Positions 53,102 to 62,513 of a stretch of DNA of 64,000 nucleotides are shown here, one piece after another. Made by a program: the position numbers and the translations under genes. How positions within the stretch are numbered: position 1 is the first letter of the stretch; every line of letters starts with the position of its first letter. The stretch spans positions 41,308 to 105,307 of the forward strand of contig CAMAVQ010000001.1 in the NCBI GenBank assembly GCA_945861755.1. Direction: 5' to 3'. A model generated the notes under the pieces. That model did no database searches. It was not told the DNA's origin and was given only the letters and a program-made list of their open reading frames with translations. The stretch is from Gemmatimonas phototrophica (GTDB lineage Bacteria; Latescibacterota; UBA2968; UBA8231).

Positions 53102-54954
53102 AATACGAGGAGAAATACGGCTGGGTGCTGATCCTGGTCCTGTGCGGCGCCCTCTACGGCGGCTTCCTGGACAATGGTTTCCACTACGACGATGAGCACT
53201 CCATCCAGCAAAATTCCCACATCCGCCAGTTGGGCAACATTCCCGACTTCTTCGCCGATCCTTCCCAGTTCTCGGTGGATGCGGACAAGAGCATGTACCG
53301 CCCCCTGCTCCTGGTCAGTTATGCCCTCAATTTTGCTCTGGGCGGTTTCTCGGTCAGGGGGTACCACGTTTTTAATCTGTTGTTACACGCCCTCAACGCC
53401 TGCCTGGTGTGCTGGCTGGCCCGGCGTCTGAGCGGCGATGCCCGCATCGGCCTGGTCGCCGGCCTGCTCTTTGCGGCCCATCCCCTCTGCACCGAGCCGG
53501 TCAACTACATCAGCAGCCGCTCCGACAGCCTGGCAGCGGCCTTCTGTCTGCTGGCCCTCGGTTTTTTTGTCCAGGCCGAACAAGAGGGCCAGCCCCGCAA
53601 GCGGACCTGGGTGCGCCTCTGCCTGGTCCTGGGGCTCTTGAGCAAGGAGTCGGCCATTGCGCTGCCGGCACTGCTGCTGGTCTACGACTATCTCTTTCTC
53701 AGCCGGCAGCAGTGGCCGGTGCTGTGGGCCAAGTTCTGGCGTCGGCACGGGGCCTACTGGGGGTTGGCCGCCGGTTATGTGTTGGTGCTGATATTGAATG
53801 GTTTTCTCGGCCGGTCTCTGGGCAAGCCGGTGCGCGACCTAAGCGTGCAGGCCGCCACCCAGCTCAAGGCCCTGGTCTATTACCCCTATCTGCTGTTGAT
53901 GCCGGCCCGGCTCAATGTCGACCACCAGTTCTTCGCCCAGCAGGGCTGGCTGGGAGCGGGGGTGTTGTTGCCCCTGGCCTTGGTGCTGTCGGCTGCCTGG
54001 TTGCTCTGGTCTCACCGCCGGCAGCAGGACCAGGCCCTCTTCCTGATCCTCTGGGCGCTGCTGGCCCTGCTGCCGGTGATGGTCATGCCCCTCAATGTGC
54101 TGGTCAACGAGCGCCGGCTCTACCTGCCCTGCGCCTCCCTGTGCATCGGGCTGGCGTGGCTCTTGCGGGCCGGCCGGATCAGGGGCTGGGTCCTGGTGGG
54201 TCTGCTGGTGGGGGTGTATGCGCTGGGGAGCTGGAGGCGCAGCCAGGTGTGGGCCGACGAGTTGAGCCTGTGGACCGATGCGGTGAAGAAGGCCCCGCTT
54301 ATGCCCCGGGCGCACCTGTACCTGGGCAACGCGTACAAGGATCTGGCGCTGCAGGGCAATGCCTCACGCTGGGTCGACGCCGCCAAAGAGTACCAATTGG
54401 TCGGCGACCTGGACCCCGGGGGGGATCTCGGTTTGCGGGGTCTCAACAACCAGGGCAGCGTGCTTTTTGTGCTCGAGGATTTCAACGGGGCCGAGCGCGC
54501 CTACCGCCGGGCCCTGGAGCTGAGCCCGCGCTTCGAGGACGCCCTGGTCAACCTGGGCAATGTGTATCTGCAGAAAAGCCGCGGACCCGTGGATGCGGCC
54601 GCCAAAACCGCGTTGCTGCACCAGGCACTGGACAGCTACCAAGAGGCCCTGGCAGTGCGGCCCAACCACTACCAGGCCCACGGCGATGTGGGGGTGGCTT
54701 ACCAGGAGTTGGGGCAGTATGAGGACGCCCGGGCCGCCTATGCCCGCGCCCTGCACATCGCCCCCAACGACGGTCAGGTGCTCAAAAACATGGGATCCCT
54801 TTTCGCCGCCCAGGCCCAAGCGCTGCCTCCGGACCAGCGCGGTCCGTACCTGCGCCAGGCCCGCGAATATTATTCCAGCGCCCTGTCCTTTGGGTACCCC
54901 CAGGCCCGCGAGGGGTTGGACCAGGTGGAGCGCCTGCTGCAAGAGACCAGATGA
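53098..54954 (+). CDS. TMTC-like membrane glycosyltransferase with TPRs, paralogue 8
   Basis: This 618-residue protein starts with GTG (GTGA overlap). It shows FHYDDEHSIQQNSHIRQL (Asp31-Asp32), MYRPLLLVSYALNFAL, EPVNYISSRSDSLAA, LSKESAIALP, TQLKALVYYPYLLLMP, NVDHQFF and LNVLVNERRLYLP. It has a cytoplasmic-looking charged N-terminus (MKYEEKYG) not seen in the other copies. The TPR tail has about five repeats with inserted spacers. Its stop overlaps copy 9 by ATGA. Confidence 0.76.
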   Translation: MKYEEKYGWVLILVLCGALYGGFLDNGFHYDDEHSIQQNSHIRQLGNIPDFFADPSQFSVDADKSMYRPLLLVSYALNFALGGFSVRGYHVFNLLLHALNACLVCWLARRLSGDARIGLVAGLLFAAHPLCTEPVNYISSRSDSLAAAFCLLALGFFVQAEQEGQPRKRTWVRLCLVLGLLSKESAIALPALLLVYDYLFLSRQQWPVLWAKFWRRHGAYWGLAAGYVLVLILNGFLGRSLGKPVRDLSVQAATQLKALVYYPYLLLMPARLNVDHQFFAQQGWLGAGVLLPLALVLSAAWLLWSHRRQQDQALFLILWALLALLPVMVMPLNVLVNERRLYLPCASLCIGLAWLLRAGRIRGWVLVGLLVGVYALGSWRRSQVWADELSLWTDAVKKAPLMPRAHLYLGNAYKDLALQGNASRWVDAAKEYQLVGDLDPGGDLGLRGLNNQGSVLFVLEDFNGAERAYRRALELSPRFEDALVNLGNVYLQKSRGPVDAAAKTALLHQALDSYQEALAVRPNHYQAHGDVGVAYQELGQYEDARAAYARALHIAPNDGQVLKNMGSLFAAQAQALPPDQRGPYLRQAREYYSSALSFGYPQAREGLDQVERLLQETR

Positions 54955-57056
54955 AATTGCACTGGCTGTTGATCCTGCTGGCCAGCTGGGCGGTGTACCT
55001 CAACAGCCTGGACAACAGCTTCCACTACGACGACAGCCACGCCATTGTCGAGAATCCCCACCTCCGCTCCCTGGACCAGATCCCCGAATTTTTCGCCGAT
55101 CCATCGGCCTTCTCGCGCGAGCCGGCCATGGCTATGTACCGGCCGGTGCTGCTGACCAGTCTGGCCTTCAACTATGCGGTGGGGGCCTACCAGGTGCGGG
55201 GTTACCACCTGGTCAACATCCTGGTACACAGCTTGGTGGCGCTGCTGGTCTGCCTGGTGGTTGCCGCGCTGAGCGCCTCCTCCTGGGCCGGTTGGTGGGC
55301 AGGCATGTTGTTTGCCCTGCACCCAGTGCATACCCAGGCGGTCAACTATATCACCAGTCGTTCGGAGTTGCTCTGTGGGCTGGGGGTGCTGGCGGCCTTC
55401 TATCTGGCCGGGGTGCGCCGGCGCTGGCGGCCCCTGGCCTGGGTGGCCTATGTCCTGGCGCTCTTGAGCAAGGAGGCGGCGGTGGTATTGGTGCCGCTCT
55501 TGGCCCTTCAAGAACTCCGCCGTCCCGCGCCGCAGCGCGACTGGAAAGCGCATTTACCTTTCTGGGGCCTCACCCTGGGGTACCTGGCCCTGATCACCGC
55601 AAATGGATTCTTGCCCCATTCGCTGGCCCAGGAGGTGCGGCCCCTCGGGGCGCAGCTGTGTACCCAGCTCAAGGCCCTGGTCTATTACCTGCACCTCTTG
55701 GCCATGCCCGTACACCTGAGCGTCGAACACGCCTTCGCGGTGAGCCCCGGTCCGGGTGTGGCAGTGTTGTTGAGTCTGTTGCTGATCCTCTCCCTTCTGT
55801 GGTGTGCCTGGCGCAGCCCGCGCGCCGCGGCCAGCCTGGGGCTGGGCTGGTTCCTGGCCGGCCTGGGGCTGACCTTCTTCACGCCGCTCAATGTGCTGGT
55901 CAACGAACACCGGCTCTATCTGCCCTTCATCGGGCTGCTCTTGGTTTTGCCGCTGGCGCAGCCCCGCCTGCGCTGGGCCGGCTTCGTTTTCCTGGCCATC
56001 CTGGGGCTGCTCTCCTTTGAGCGCAACCGGGTGTGGCGCGATGAGTACACCCTCTGGGGGGATGCGGTTTCCCAGGCCCCGCAGATGTTCAGGGCCCAGA
56101 GCAACTGGGGCCTGGCCCTCTATGGCCGGGGCCAGGTGCAGGAGGCCCTGGTTGCTTTCGAGCGCTCCCTGCAGCTCAACCCGCGCTACAGCAAGACCTG
56201 GAGCAACCTGGGCGCGGTGTACGAGGATCTGGGCCGCAACGCCGAGGCGATCCGCGCCTACGAGCAGGCCCTGACCCTGGCGCCCGGCCTGGCTGGGGTA
56301 CACAACAATCTGGGTCGCCTGCTCCTGGCCCAGGGCGACCAAGTCGGGGCCGAAGCCCAGCTTCAACAGGCCCTGGTGTTGGACCCCTACTATGCCCAGG
56401 CTCGGGTGAACCTGGGGCTCTTGCGCCAGCAGCGCGGCGAGTACGAAGCTGCGGCCCGCCAATACCAAGAGGCGCTGCGCCTCGATCCGACCGCCGCCGA
56501 AGCCCTCAACAATTTGGGCCTGCTCTACCTGGACCAGGGGCGCCCCGGCGAGGCGCGCACCACCCTAGAGCGGGCCCTGCAACTGAGGCCCGACTACCAG
56601 GAGGCGCAGCTAAACCTGGACCTGCTCGAACTGCGGGGGCAGGGGGCACCGAGTGCCCAGAGGTACTCGCAGCTGCTGGAGCGTTATCCGCAGCAGGCGT
56701 CGCTGTGGCTGGCTCTGGGCCAGATGCGGGCGGCAGCAGGGGATTGGCAGGGGGCAGCGGTGGCCGGCGAGGAAGCCAGACGCCTGAGTCCGGGCCTGCG
56801 GGGGGTGCCGGTGTTTTTGGCCGATGTGTACCACCACCTGGGCCGGCTGTCCGAAGCGGTCGAGGCCTGCCGGCAGGCCATCGCCCAAGCTCCGGCTGAG
56901 GCGGGGCTGTACAACAATCTGGCCGCTGCCCTGGCGGCTGCCGGGAAAACCGCCGAGGCCCTGGAGGCCACGCGCCAGGCCCTGGAGCTGGACCCGGCCA
57001 ATGCGCGGGCAGCACAAAATTTGCGGCAGCTCATCCAGGCGCACGGTGCTCCCTAG
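54951..57056 (+). CDS. TMTC-like membrane glycosyltransferase with TPRs, paralogue 9
   Basis: This 701-residue protein is the longest copy, with about nine TPRs covering the last 310 residues. The membrane domain has FHYDDSHAIVENPHLRSL (Asp27-Asp28), MYRPVLLTSLAFNYAV, HPVHTQAVNYITSRSELL (a changed EPVNYISSRSE motif), LSKEAAVVLV, TQLKALVYYLHLLAMP, SVEHAF and LNVLVNEHRLYLP. It ends the array 72 nt before lepA. The long tail, with many near-consensus repeats, makes it the best candidate for contacts with a large partner or several partners. Confidence 0.76.
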   Translation: MKLHWLLILLASWAVYLNSLDNSFHYDDSHAIVENPHLRSLDQIPEFFADPSAFSREPAMAMYRPVLLTSLAFNYAVGAYQVRGYHLVNILVHSLVALLVCLVVAALSASSWAGWWAGMLFALHPVHTQAVNYITSRSELLCGLGVLAAFYLAGVRRRWRPLAWVAYVLALLSKEAAVVLVPLLALQELRRPAPQRDWKAHLPFWGLTLGYLALITANGFLPHSLAQEVRPLGAQLCTQLKALVYYLHLLAMPVHLSVEHAFAVSPGPGVAVLLSLLLILSLLWCAWRSPRAAASLGLGWFLAGLGLTFFTPLNVLVNEHRLYLPFIGLLLVLPLAQPRLRWAGFVFLAILGLLSFERNRVWRDEYTLWGDAVSQAPQMFRAQSNWGLALYGRGQVQEALVAFERSLQLNPRYSKTWSNLGAVYEDLGRNAEAIRAYEQALTLAPGLAGVHNNLGRLLLAQGDQVGAEAQLQQALVLDPYYAQARVNLGLLRQQRGEYEAAARQYQEALRLDPTAAEALNNLGLLYLDQGRPGEARTTLERALQLRPDYQEAQLNLDLLELRGQGAPSAQRYSQLLERYPQQASLWLALGQMRAAAGDWQGAAVAGEEARRLSPGLRGVPVFLADVYHHLGRLSEAVEACRQAIAQAPAEAGLYNNLAAALAAAGKTAEALEATRQALELDPANARAAQNLRQLIQAHGAP

Positions 57057-57060
57057 TGGT

Positions 57061-57089
57061 TTGACAGCGGGAGGGGGCAAGGCTATTCT
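57061..57089 (+). promoter_or_regulatory. Sigma-70 promoter for the lepA block
   Basis: TTGACA (57061-57066, perfect -35) and TATTCT (57084-57089, four of six matches to TATAAT) are separated by 17 nt and followed by an A/T-rich initial region. It sits in the 72-nt gap between the glycosyltransferase array and lepA. Transcription would begin near 57096, about 33 nt before the lepA start. It marks the left end of a separate transcription unit. Confidence 0.65.
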
Positions 57090-57128
57090 TTATATTTAAT
57101 TGAACCCCCGGCCGACGAAAGAAGCTGA

Positions 57129-58928
57129 ATGGATATTTCCCGCATCCGCAACTTTTCGATTATCGCCCACATTGACCACGGCAAATCGACCCTCGCCGAC
57201 CGTCTTCTCGAAGCCACCCGCACCCTCACCGCCAAACAGATGCAGAACCAGGTGCTGGACAACATGGACCTGGAGCGGGAGCGGGGCATCACCATCAAAG
57301 CCCATGCGGTGCGTATGGCCTACCGGTCAAAGGCAGGGGAGGACTACGAGTTCAACCTCATCGACACCCCCGGCCACGTGGATTTCACCTACGAGGTTTC
57401 CCGCAGTCTGGCTGCCTGTGAAGGGGCCCTGCTGATCGTGGACGCTACCCAGGGCGTGGAGGCGCAGACGGTCAGCAATTTGTTCCTGGCCCTCAACAAC
57501 AACCTGACCATCATCCCGGTGCTCAACAAGATCGACATGCCCAGCGCCCAGGTCGAAAGCGTGCAGCAGCAGGTCATCGACCTAATGGGCGGCACTAGGG
57601 AAGATATCCTGTCCATCAGTGCCCGCGAGGGGATCGGGGTGCCCGAACTGCTGGAGGCCATCGTCGAACGCCTGCCCCCGCCTTCGGGGCAGCAGGACGC
57701 ACCGTTGCGGGCGTTGATCTTCGACTCCCTCTACGACCAGTACCGGGGGGTGATTTGTTATGTGCGGGTGGTGGACGGCCAACTCAAGGCCGGCCAGAAG
57801 ATTCAATTCCATTCCACTGGCAGAGAATACGAGGTCGAGGAAGTGGGCATCCTGCGTCTGGAGCGTTTTGCCGCCCCTAGCCTGGGCACCGGCGAGGTGG
57901 GGTATCTGATCGCCGGGGTGCGGGTGTTGGCCGAGGCCCAGGTGGGCGACACGGTGATCGACGCCCGAGCGCCGGCCGTGGAACCGTTGCCGGGGTATCA
58001 GCCGCTCAAGGCGATGGTCTTCAGCGGCCTCTATCCGGTAAACCCGGACGATTACGAGGAATTGCGCGACGCCATGGCCCGCCTCAAGCTCAACGACGCG
58101 GCCTTCTCCTACGAGCCAGAAGTCTCGCCGGCCCTGGGTTTCGGGTTCCGCTGTGGTTTCCTGGGCCTCTTACACATGGAGATCATCCAGGAGCGCCTGG
58201 CCCGCGAATATCAAGTGGAGATCATCACCACCCAGCCCAATGTGCGCTACCAAGTGGTCCGCAAAAACGGGGAGGTGATTGAGGTCGAAAATCCGTCCCT
58301 GTTGCCGCCCATCGGCGATATCGCCGAGATCCGCGAACCCATCCTCTCGGCGCAAATCTTATTGCCCAGCGAGTACATCGGTTCGGTGATGCAGGTGGCC
58401 AACGACCGGCGCGGCACCTACCTCAACACCGAATACCTCGACGGCAAGCGGGCCATCCTTCACTATGAATTACCCCTGGCCGAGGTGGTCATCGATTTCT
58501 ACGACCGGCTCAAATCCGTGTCGCGCGGTTACGCCTCCTTCGACTATGAACACAAGGAGATGCGCGCCAGCGCCCTGGTAAAGCTCGACGTGTTGATCAA
58601 CGGCGAGTCGCTCGACGCCCTCTCGGCCATCGTCTTCCGCGACCGGGCCTACGATTGGGGCCGGGCCCTGTGCGCCAAACTCAAGGAGCTGATTCCGCGC
58701 CAGATGTTCGAGGTCATCATCCAGGCGGCGGTGGGCAGCAAGGTGATCGCCCGCGAGGTGGTCCGCCCTTTCCGCAAGAACGTGATTGCCAAGTGTTACG
58801 GGGGCGACATCAGCCGCAAACGCAAGCTGCTGGAAAAGCAGAAAGAGGGCAAGAAACGGATGAAGCAGTTCGGCAAGGTCGAGATCCCCCAGGAGGCCTT
58901 CCTGGCCGCCCTCCGCATCGACAGCTAA
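57129..58928 (+). CDS. lepA: Elongation factor 4 (LepA), translational GTPase
   Basis: This 599-residue protein has the G1 motif AHIDHGKST (residues 13-21), an RGITIKAH switch I, DTPGHVDF (G3), NKIDMPSA (G4) and a SAREG G5 segment. The C-terminal domain ends in [19 protein letters not shown], specific to LepA. It back-translocates or remodels ribosomes stalled in elongation. Length and domain order are normal. It starts a block transcribed from the promoter at 57061, with lepB 4 nt after its stop. Confidence 0.97.
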   Translation: MDISRIRNFSIIAHIDHGKSTLADRLLEATRTLTAKQMQNQVLDNMDLERERGITIKAHAVRMAYRSKAGEDYEFNLIDTPGHVDFTYEVSRSLAACEGALLIVDATQGVEAQTVSNLFLALNNNLTIIPVLNKIDMPSAQVESVQQQVIDLMGGTREDILSISAREGIGVPELLEAIVERLPPPSGQQDAPLRALIFDSLYDQYRGVICYVRVVDGQLKAGQKIQFHSTGREYEVEEVGILRLERFAAPSLGTGEVGYLIAGVRVLAEAQVGDTVIDARAPAVEPLPGYQPLKAMVFSGLYPVNPDDYEELRDAMARLKLNDAAFSYEPEVSPALGFGFRCGFLGLLHMEIIQERLAREYQVEIITTQPNVRYQVVRKNGEVIEVENPSLLPPIGDIAEIREPILSAQILLPSEYIGSVMQVANDRRGTYLNTEYLDGKRAILHYELPLAEVVIDFYDRLKSVSRGYASFDYEHKEMRASALVKLDVLINGESLDALSAIVFRDRAYDWGRALCAKLKELIPRQMFEVIIQAAVGSKVIAREVVRPFRKNVIAKCYGGDISRKRKLLEKQKEGKKRMKQFGKVEIPQEAFLAALRIDS

Positions 58929-58932
58929 CCCC

Positions 58933-59676
58933 ATGGGCAAGGCCGTCGCCCTCAAGGCACCCCGCCGCGGCGGGGGAACGCGCAAAGCCCGCAAGGTGCC
59001 CAAGGCGTCTTCCCCGAAGAGAAATTACTTTTGGTATCTGGGCGGGATGGCCCTGATTGCCCTACTGGTCCGCACCTTCGTCCTCCAGGGTTTTCGCATG
59101 CCCTCTCATTCCATGGAGGACTCGCTGCTCCTGGGCGAGTGGGTGCTGGTGGAAAAGATCAGTTTCGGCCCAGCGGTGCCCTTCACCGCGATGCGACTGC
59201 CGGCCCTGGACCAACCGGCCCCAGGTGATCTGCTGGTCTTTGAGTACCCCGCCGACCCGCGCCGCACCTACCTCAAACGCTGCATCGCTCTGGCTGGCCA
59301 GCAGGTCGAAATCCGCGACAAGGTGGTGCTGGTCGATGGGGTGCGCCTGCCCGAGGCGGCGCTGGCCAAACATGCCGACCCGCGGGTCTTCCCCGCCAGT
59401 AAATTGCCGCGCGACAACATGGCCCCCCGCCGGGTGCCGGCCGGCCATTTCTTTGTTATGGGGGACAACCGCGACTACAGCCGCGACAGCCGCTCCTGGG
59501 GTTTTCTGCCTCAAGAGTTGGTCCTCGGCAGGGCCCTGTGTGTTTACTGGTCCTGCGCCCCCGGCGGGGAGATCGATTTCTCGGCGCTGGCCGCGCTGCC
59601 AGCGGCCCTTTTCACCCAGGTGCGCAGCCTGCCCGACCGCATCCGTTGGGGCAGGATGGGGACCTTCGTGCGATGA
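58933..59676 (+). CDS. lepB: Signal peptidase I
   Basis: This 247-residue protein has a basic N-terminus, one TM segment (about 33-50) and the catalytic Ser60 in MPSHSMEDSL. YLKRCIAL carries the Lys115 general base, and MGDNRDYSRDSRSWGF is the conserved box E. It cleaves signal peptides on the periplasmic face of the inner membrane. A single TM anchor is seen instead of the two of E. coli LepB, which is common outside enterobacteria. It overlaps hemW by ATGA. Confidence 0.95.
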   Translation: MGKAVALKAPRRGGGTRKARKVPKASSPKRNYFWYLGGMALIALLVRTFVLQGFRMPSHSMEDSLLLGEWVLVEKISFGPAVPFTAMRLPALDQPAPGDLLVFEYPADPRRTYLKRCIALAGQQVEIRDKVVLVDGVRLPEAALAKHADPRVFPASKLPRDNMAPRRVPAGHFFVMGDNRDYSRDSRSWGFLPQELVLGRALCVYWSCAPGGEIDFSALAALPAALFTQVRSLPDRIRWGRMGTFVR

Positions 59677-60812
59677 GCGCCAATTGGGGACTCTATGTAC
59701 ACATCCCTTTTTGCCTGCAGGTCTGCCCCTATTGCAGCTTTGCGGTGACCACGGCCCGGCCCCGCCTGCACGAGCGCTACGTACACGCCCTCTGCGCCGA
59801 GATCGAAAGGCACTGCCCTCTGGCGGCGCGGGGGCCGCTGGACACAGTCTATTTCGGGGGGGGCACCCCCACGCTGTTATTGCCGGAGCAACTGGGCCGC
59901 ATTCTGGAAAGCGCCAGGCACTGCCTGGGCATCAAAGTGGATGCCGAACTCACGGTGGAGGCCAATCCAGAGGTTGCCGACACTGCCCAGTTCACCGCCC
60001 TCAGGGAACTGGGGTTCAACCGGCTCTCTCTCGGCGTACAATCCTTTGCCGACCAGAGCCTGCGCCTGCTGGGCCGGCAACATGGTGCCACCCAGGCCCA
60101 TGTCGCCTGCGAGGCGGCTAGGCGGGCCGGGTTTGGGAACCTGAGTATAGACTTGATTTTTGCCATCCCCGGGGCACCGGCCCTGGACTGGGGAAAAAGC
60201 CTGGAGCAGGCCCTGGAACACCGGCCTGAGCACCTGTCGACCTATGGGCTGACTATTGAGTCGGGAACACCTTTTGCCAAACAGGAGCGCCAGGGCCGCC
60301 TGATCCCCCTGCCCGAAGACGACCAGGCGCAGGCCTATGAGTGGGGGACAGACCGGCTGGAGGCAGCGGGGTTCGAACACTACGAGGTCTCCAATTTTGC
60401 CCGTCCTGGTTTTCGCTCGCGCCACAACTGGGGGTACTGGCACGGGGGCCAGTACCTGGGGGTGGGCCAGGCGGCCCACAGCCTGCTCGGGTGCCGGCGC
60501 AGTTGGAACCAGCGCCTGCTGAAGAACTATCTGGGGGCTGTCGAGGCGGGGCTTTCCCCCGAGGCTGGTGCCGAGGAACTGGACGCGGCCACCGCTCGGG
60601 AGGAGGCGCTCTGGCTCGGTTTGCGCACCAGCGAAGGTTTTGCCCTGCACCCAGGCCTGGTGGGCAGGGAGCGTTTCCGCGATCTGGTGGCGGCTGGTTA
60701 TCTGGAATTGCGCGGGGAGCGGGTGGGATTGACCAGGCGGGGTTTTGTCCTGGCTGACGCGATAGGAGTGGAGTTGATGGAGCTACTGGAAGGAGTCGAA
60801 GAGCGGCGATGA
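59673..60812 (+). CDS. hemW: Radical SAM heme chaperone HemW
   Basis: This 379-residue protein has the HemN/HemW-type cluster motif CLQVCPYC (Cys14, Cys18, Cys21), YFGGGTPT and SLGVQSFADQSLR. The SRHNWGYWHGGQYLGVGQ segment is diagnostic of HemW, which binds heme and delivers it to respiratory enzymes rather than acting as coproporphyrinogen dehydrogenase. The usual Asp after the third Cys is Ser here. The start at 59673 overlaps lepB (ATGA); an in-frame ATG at 59538 is inside lepB. It overlaps the exporter gene downstream, also by ATGA. Confidence 0.92.
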   Translation: MSANWGLYVHIPFCLQVCPYCSFAVTTARPRLHERYVHALCAEIERHCPLAARGPLDTVYFGGGTPTLLLPEQLGRILESARHCLGIKVDAELTVEANPEVADTAQFTALRELGFNRLSLGVQSFADQSLRLLGRQHGATQAHVACEAARRAGFGNLSIDLIFAIPGAPALDWGKSLEQALEHRPEHLSTYGLTIESGTPFAKQERQGRLIPLPEDDQAQAYEWGTDRLEAAGFEHYEVSNFARPGFRSRHNWGYWHGGQYLGVGQAAHSLLGCRRSWNQRLLKNYLGAVEAGLSPEAGAEELDAATAREEALWLGLRTSEGFALHPGLVGRERFRDLVAAGYLELRGERVGLTRRGFVLADAIGVELMELLEGVEERR

Positions 60813-62503
60813 AGAGATGTTTATCTATGCTCGTGATGCTGGCTCTGTTGCCTTGGAAGGCGGGCGCTGCACCCTCACCGCAGGACGGCGAGAAGCAGAC
60901 CATCGTCATCCAACAGCCCCCGCAGGAAGCGCCCAAGACCGCCGCCGAGATGTCGGAGATGATCGGCATGGAGGCTTTCAAGGAGGTGATGGCCAGCGGC
61001 CAGTACCTGGTGGGACCAGGCGACCAGTTCCTGGTCCATGTCGCGGGTATGGAGGTGCCGGCTGAAGGCAAGGTATTGGCCGAGGGCGGCTTGTACATTC
61101 CCCGGGTGGGCATGGTTCGTATTGGCGGGCTGCGGCTGCGCGACGCCCGCCGGACCGTCGAGGAGGCGTACCAACAAACCGTCAGGAACGGCGGGGCGAT
61201 CCAAATCCAGTTGATCGCCCCGCGCAGTTTTCCGGTTCCGGTGGTCGGCCTGGTGGAGAAGCCGGGCCTGGTCCAGGCCCGGGGGGTGGAGCGGATCAGC
61301 GAAGTGCTCGCCAAGACCAGAGGGGCTATGGCAGCCACGGCATCCCGGCGCAACATCCATGTGATCAAAACCGCCTTTCTCGACTCGGCGGCTGCCGCGT
61401 GGCTGCGGCGCCTGGCGCTGAGCGGTCAGCACGAGGCCCTGGCCCGCGAGGCGGCGCAGCGGGTGGACCTGGATCTCTACGAGGTCACCGGCGAATCCCG
61501 CTACAATCCCTTTGTCGAGGACGGGGATATCATCGTGGTGGGGGCCCAGCAGGGCAAGGTGGGGGCCATGGAGGCGGTGCAGCGGCCCAGCATGTACGAG
61601 TACGTGCCCGGCGACCGGATCAGCGACCTGCTGACCCTGGCCCTGGGACTGGCCCCCAACCACGATCCGGAGAAGTTGCTGCTCTTCCGTTATGCCCAGG
61701 ACACCCGCAAACGAGAGGCTCTGCCCTTGGACCTCAAAGGTATCCTGGCCAGAGACCCGGGGGCCGACCTGGAATTGCAGGTGGATGACTGGGTGGTGGT
61801 GCGCTGGCTGCCAGTGTACCACCGCCGGGGCGAGGTGCGTATTGTCGGCGAGGTGGTCTACCCCGGCTACTACGTGGTCGAAAAAGGGAAGACCACCTTG
61901 CGCGAGATCATCGAGAAGGCCGGCGCCTTTACCAACGACGCGGCCTTGCCCGAGGCGCGGGTGGTGCGCCAGAAGCAAAGCCAGCAAGAGGAGGATATCG
62001 ACCCAGAATTTGAGCGACTGCGCACCATCCCGGTGGGCGACCGCACCGAGGAGGAAAACCAGTACTTCATCATGAAGAGCCGCGAGAAGCGCGGGCAAAT
62101 GGTGGTGGATTTTGTCGCGCTCTTCGACCGGGGAGACGAATCCCAGAACATCCAGTTGCTGCCCGGTGACGCCATTGTGGTACCCGCCATGCAGCGGGTG
62201 GTGGTGGTCAGCGGCCAGGCCTCTCATCCGGGGGCGGTGATCTACGACTCCACCTACGCAGTGGCCGACTACATCGAAAAAGCCGGCGGCCTGGGCTGGC
62301 GGGCCTCCAAGGACGTGTTGGTCATCAAGGCGCGCACCGGGGAGATCAGGCGGGCCAGGGATGTCAAACAGGTGGAGCCGGGCGACCGAATCTGGATCAA
62401 GGAGAAACCCGTGCACGATTACTGGGCCATCTTCACCGGGACCATGGGGGTGATCGGTCAGGTCAGTACCTTGGTGTTGCTCTATGCCACCCTCACCAAA
62501 TAG
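60809..62503 (+). CDS. SLBB-domain polysaccharide export protein (Wza-like)
   Basis: This 564-residue protein has a cleavable signal peptide (residues 1-20, ending KAGA) and no lipobox. Its Poly_export domain starts at GQYLVGPGDQFLVHV and is followed by several SLBB-type beta-grasp units (VPVVGLVEKPGLVQA, VRIVGEVVYPGYYVV, VVVSGQASHPGAVIY). A C-terminal hydrophobic helix (IGQVSTLVLLYATL) may insert in a membrane. Such proteins form the outer-membrane or periplasmic channel for exopolysaccharide. It is coupled to hemW by ATGA, an unusual partner for an exporter. Confidence 0.88.
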   Translation: MKRCLSMLVMLALLPWKAGAAPSPQDGEKQTIVIQQPPQEAPKTAAEMSEMIGMEAFKEVMASGQYLVGPGDQFLVHVAGMEVPAEGKVLAEGGLYIPRVGMVRIGGLRLRDARRTVEEAYQQTVRNGGAIQIQLIAPRSFPVPVVGLVEKPGLVQARGVERISEVLAKTRGAMAATASRRNIHVIKTAFLDSAAAAWLRRLALSGQHEALAREAAQRVDLDLYEVTGESRYNPFVEDGDIIVVGAQQGKVGAMEAVQRPSMYEYVPGDRISDLLTLALGLAPNHDPEKLLLFRYAQDTRKREALPLDLKGILARDPGADLELQVDDWVVVRWLPVYHRRGEVRIVGEVVYPGYYVVEKGKTTLREIIEKAGAFTNDAALPEARVVRQKQSQQEEDIDPEFERLRTIPVGDRTEEENQYFIMKSREKRGQMVVDFVALFDRGDESQNIQLLPGDAIVVPAMQRVVVVSGQASHPGAVIYDSTYAVADYIEKAGGLGWRASKDVLVIKARTGEIRRARDVKQVEPGDRIWIKEKPVHDYWAIFTGTMGVIGQVSTLVLLYATLTK

Positions 62504-62513
62504 GCCCGGGGAG

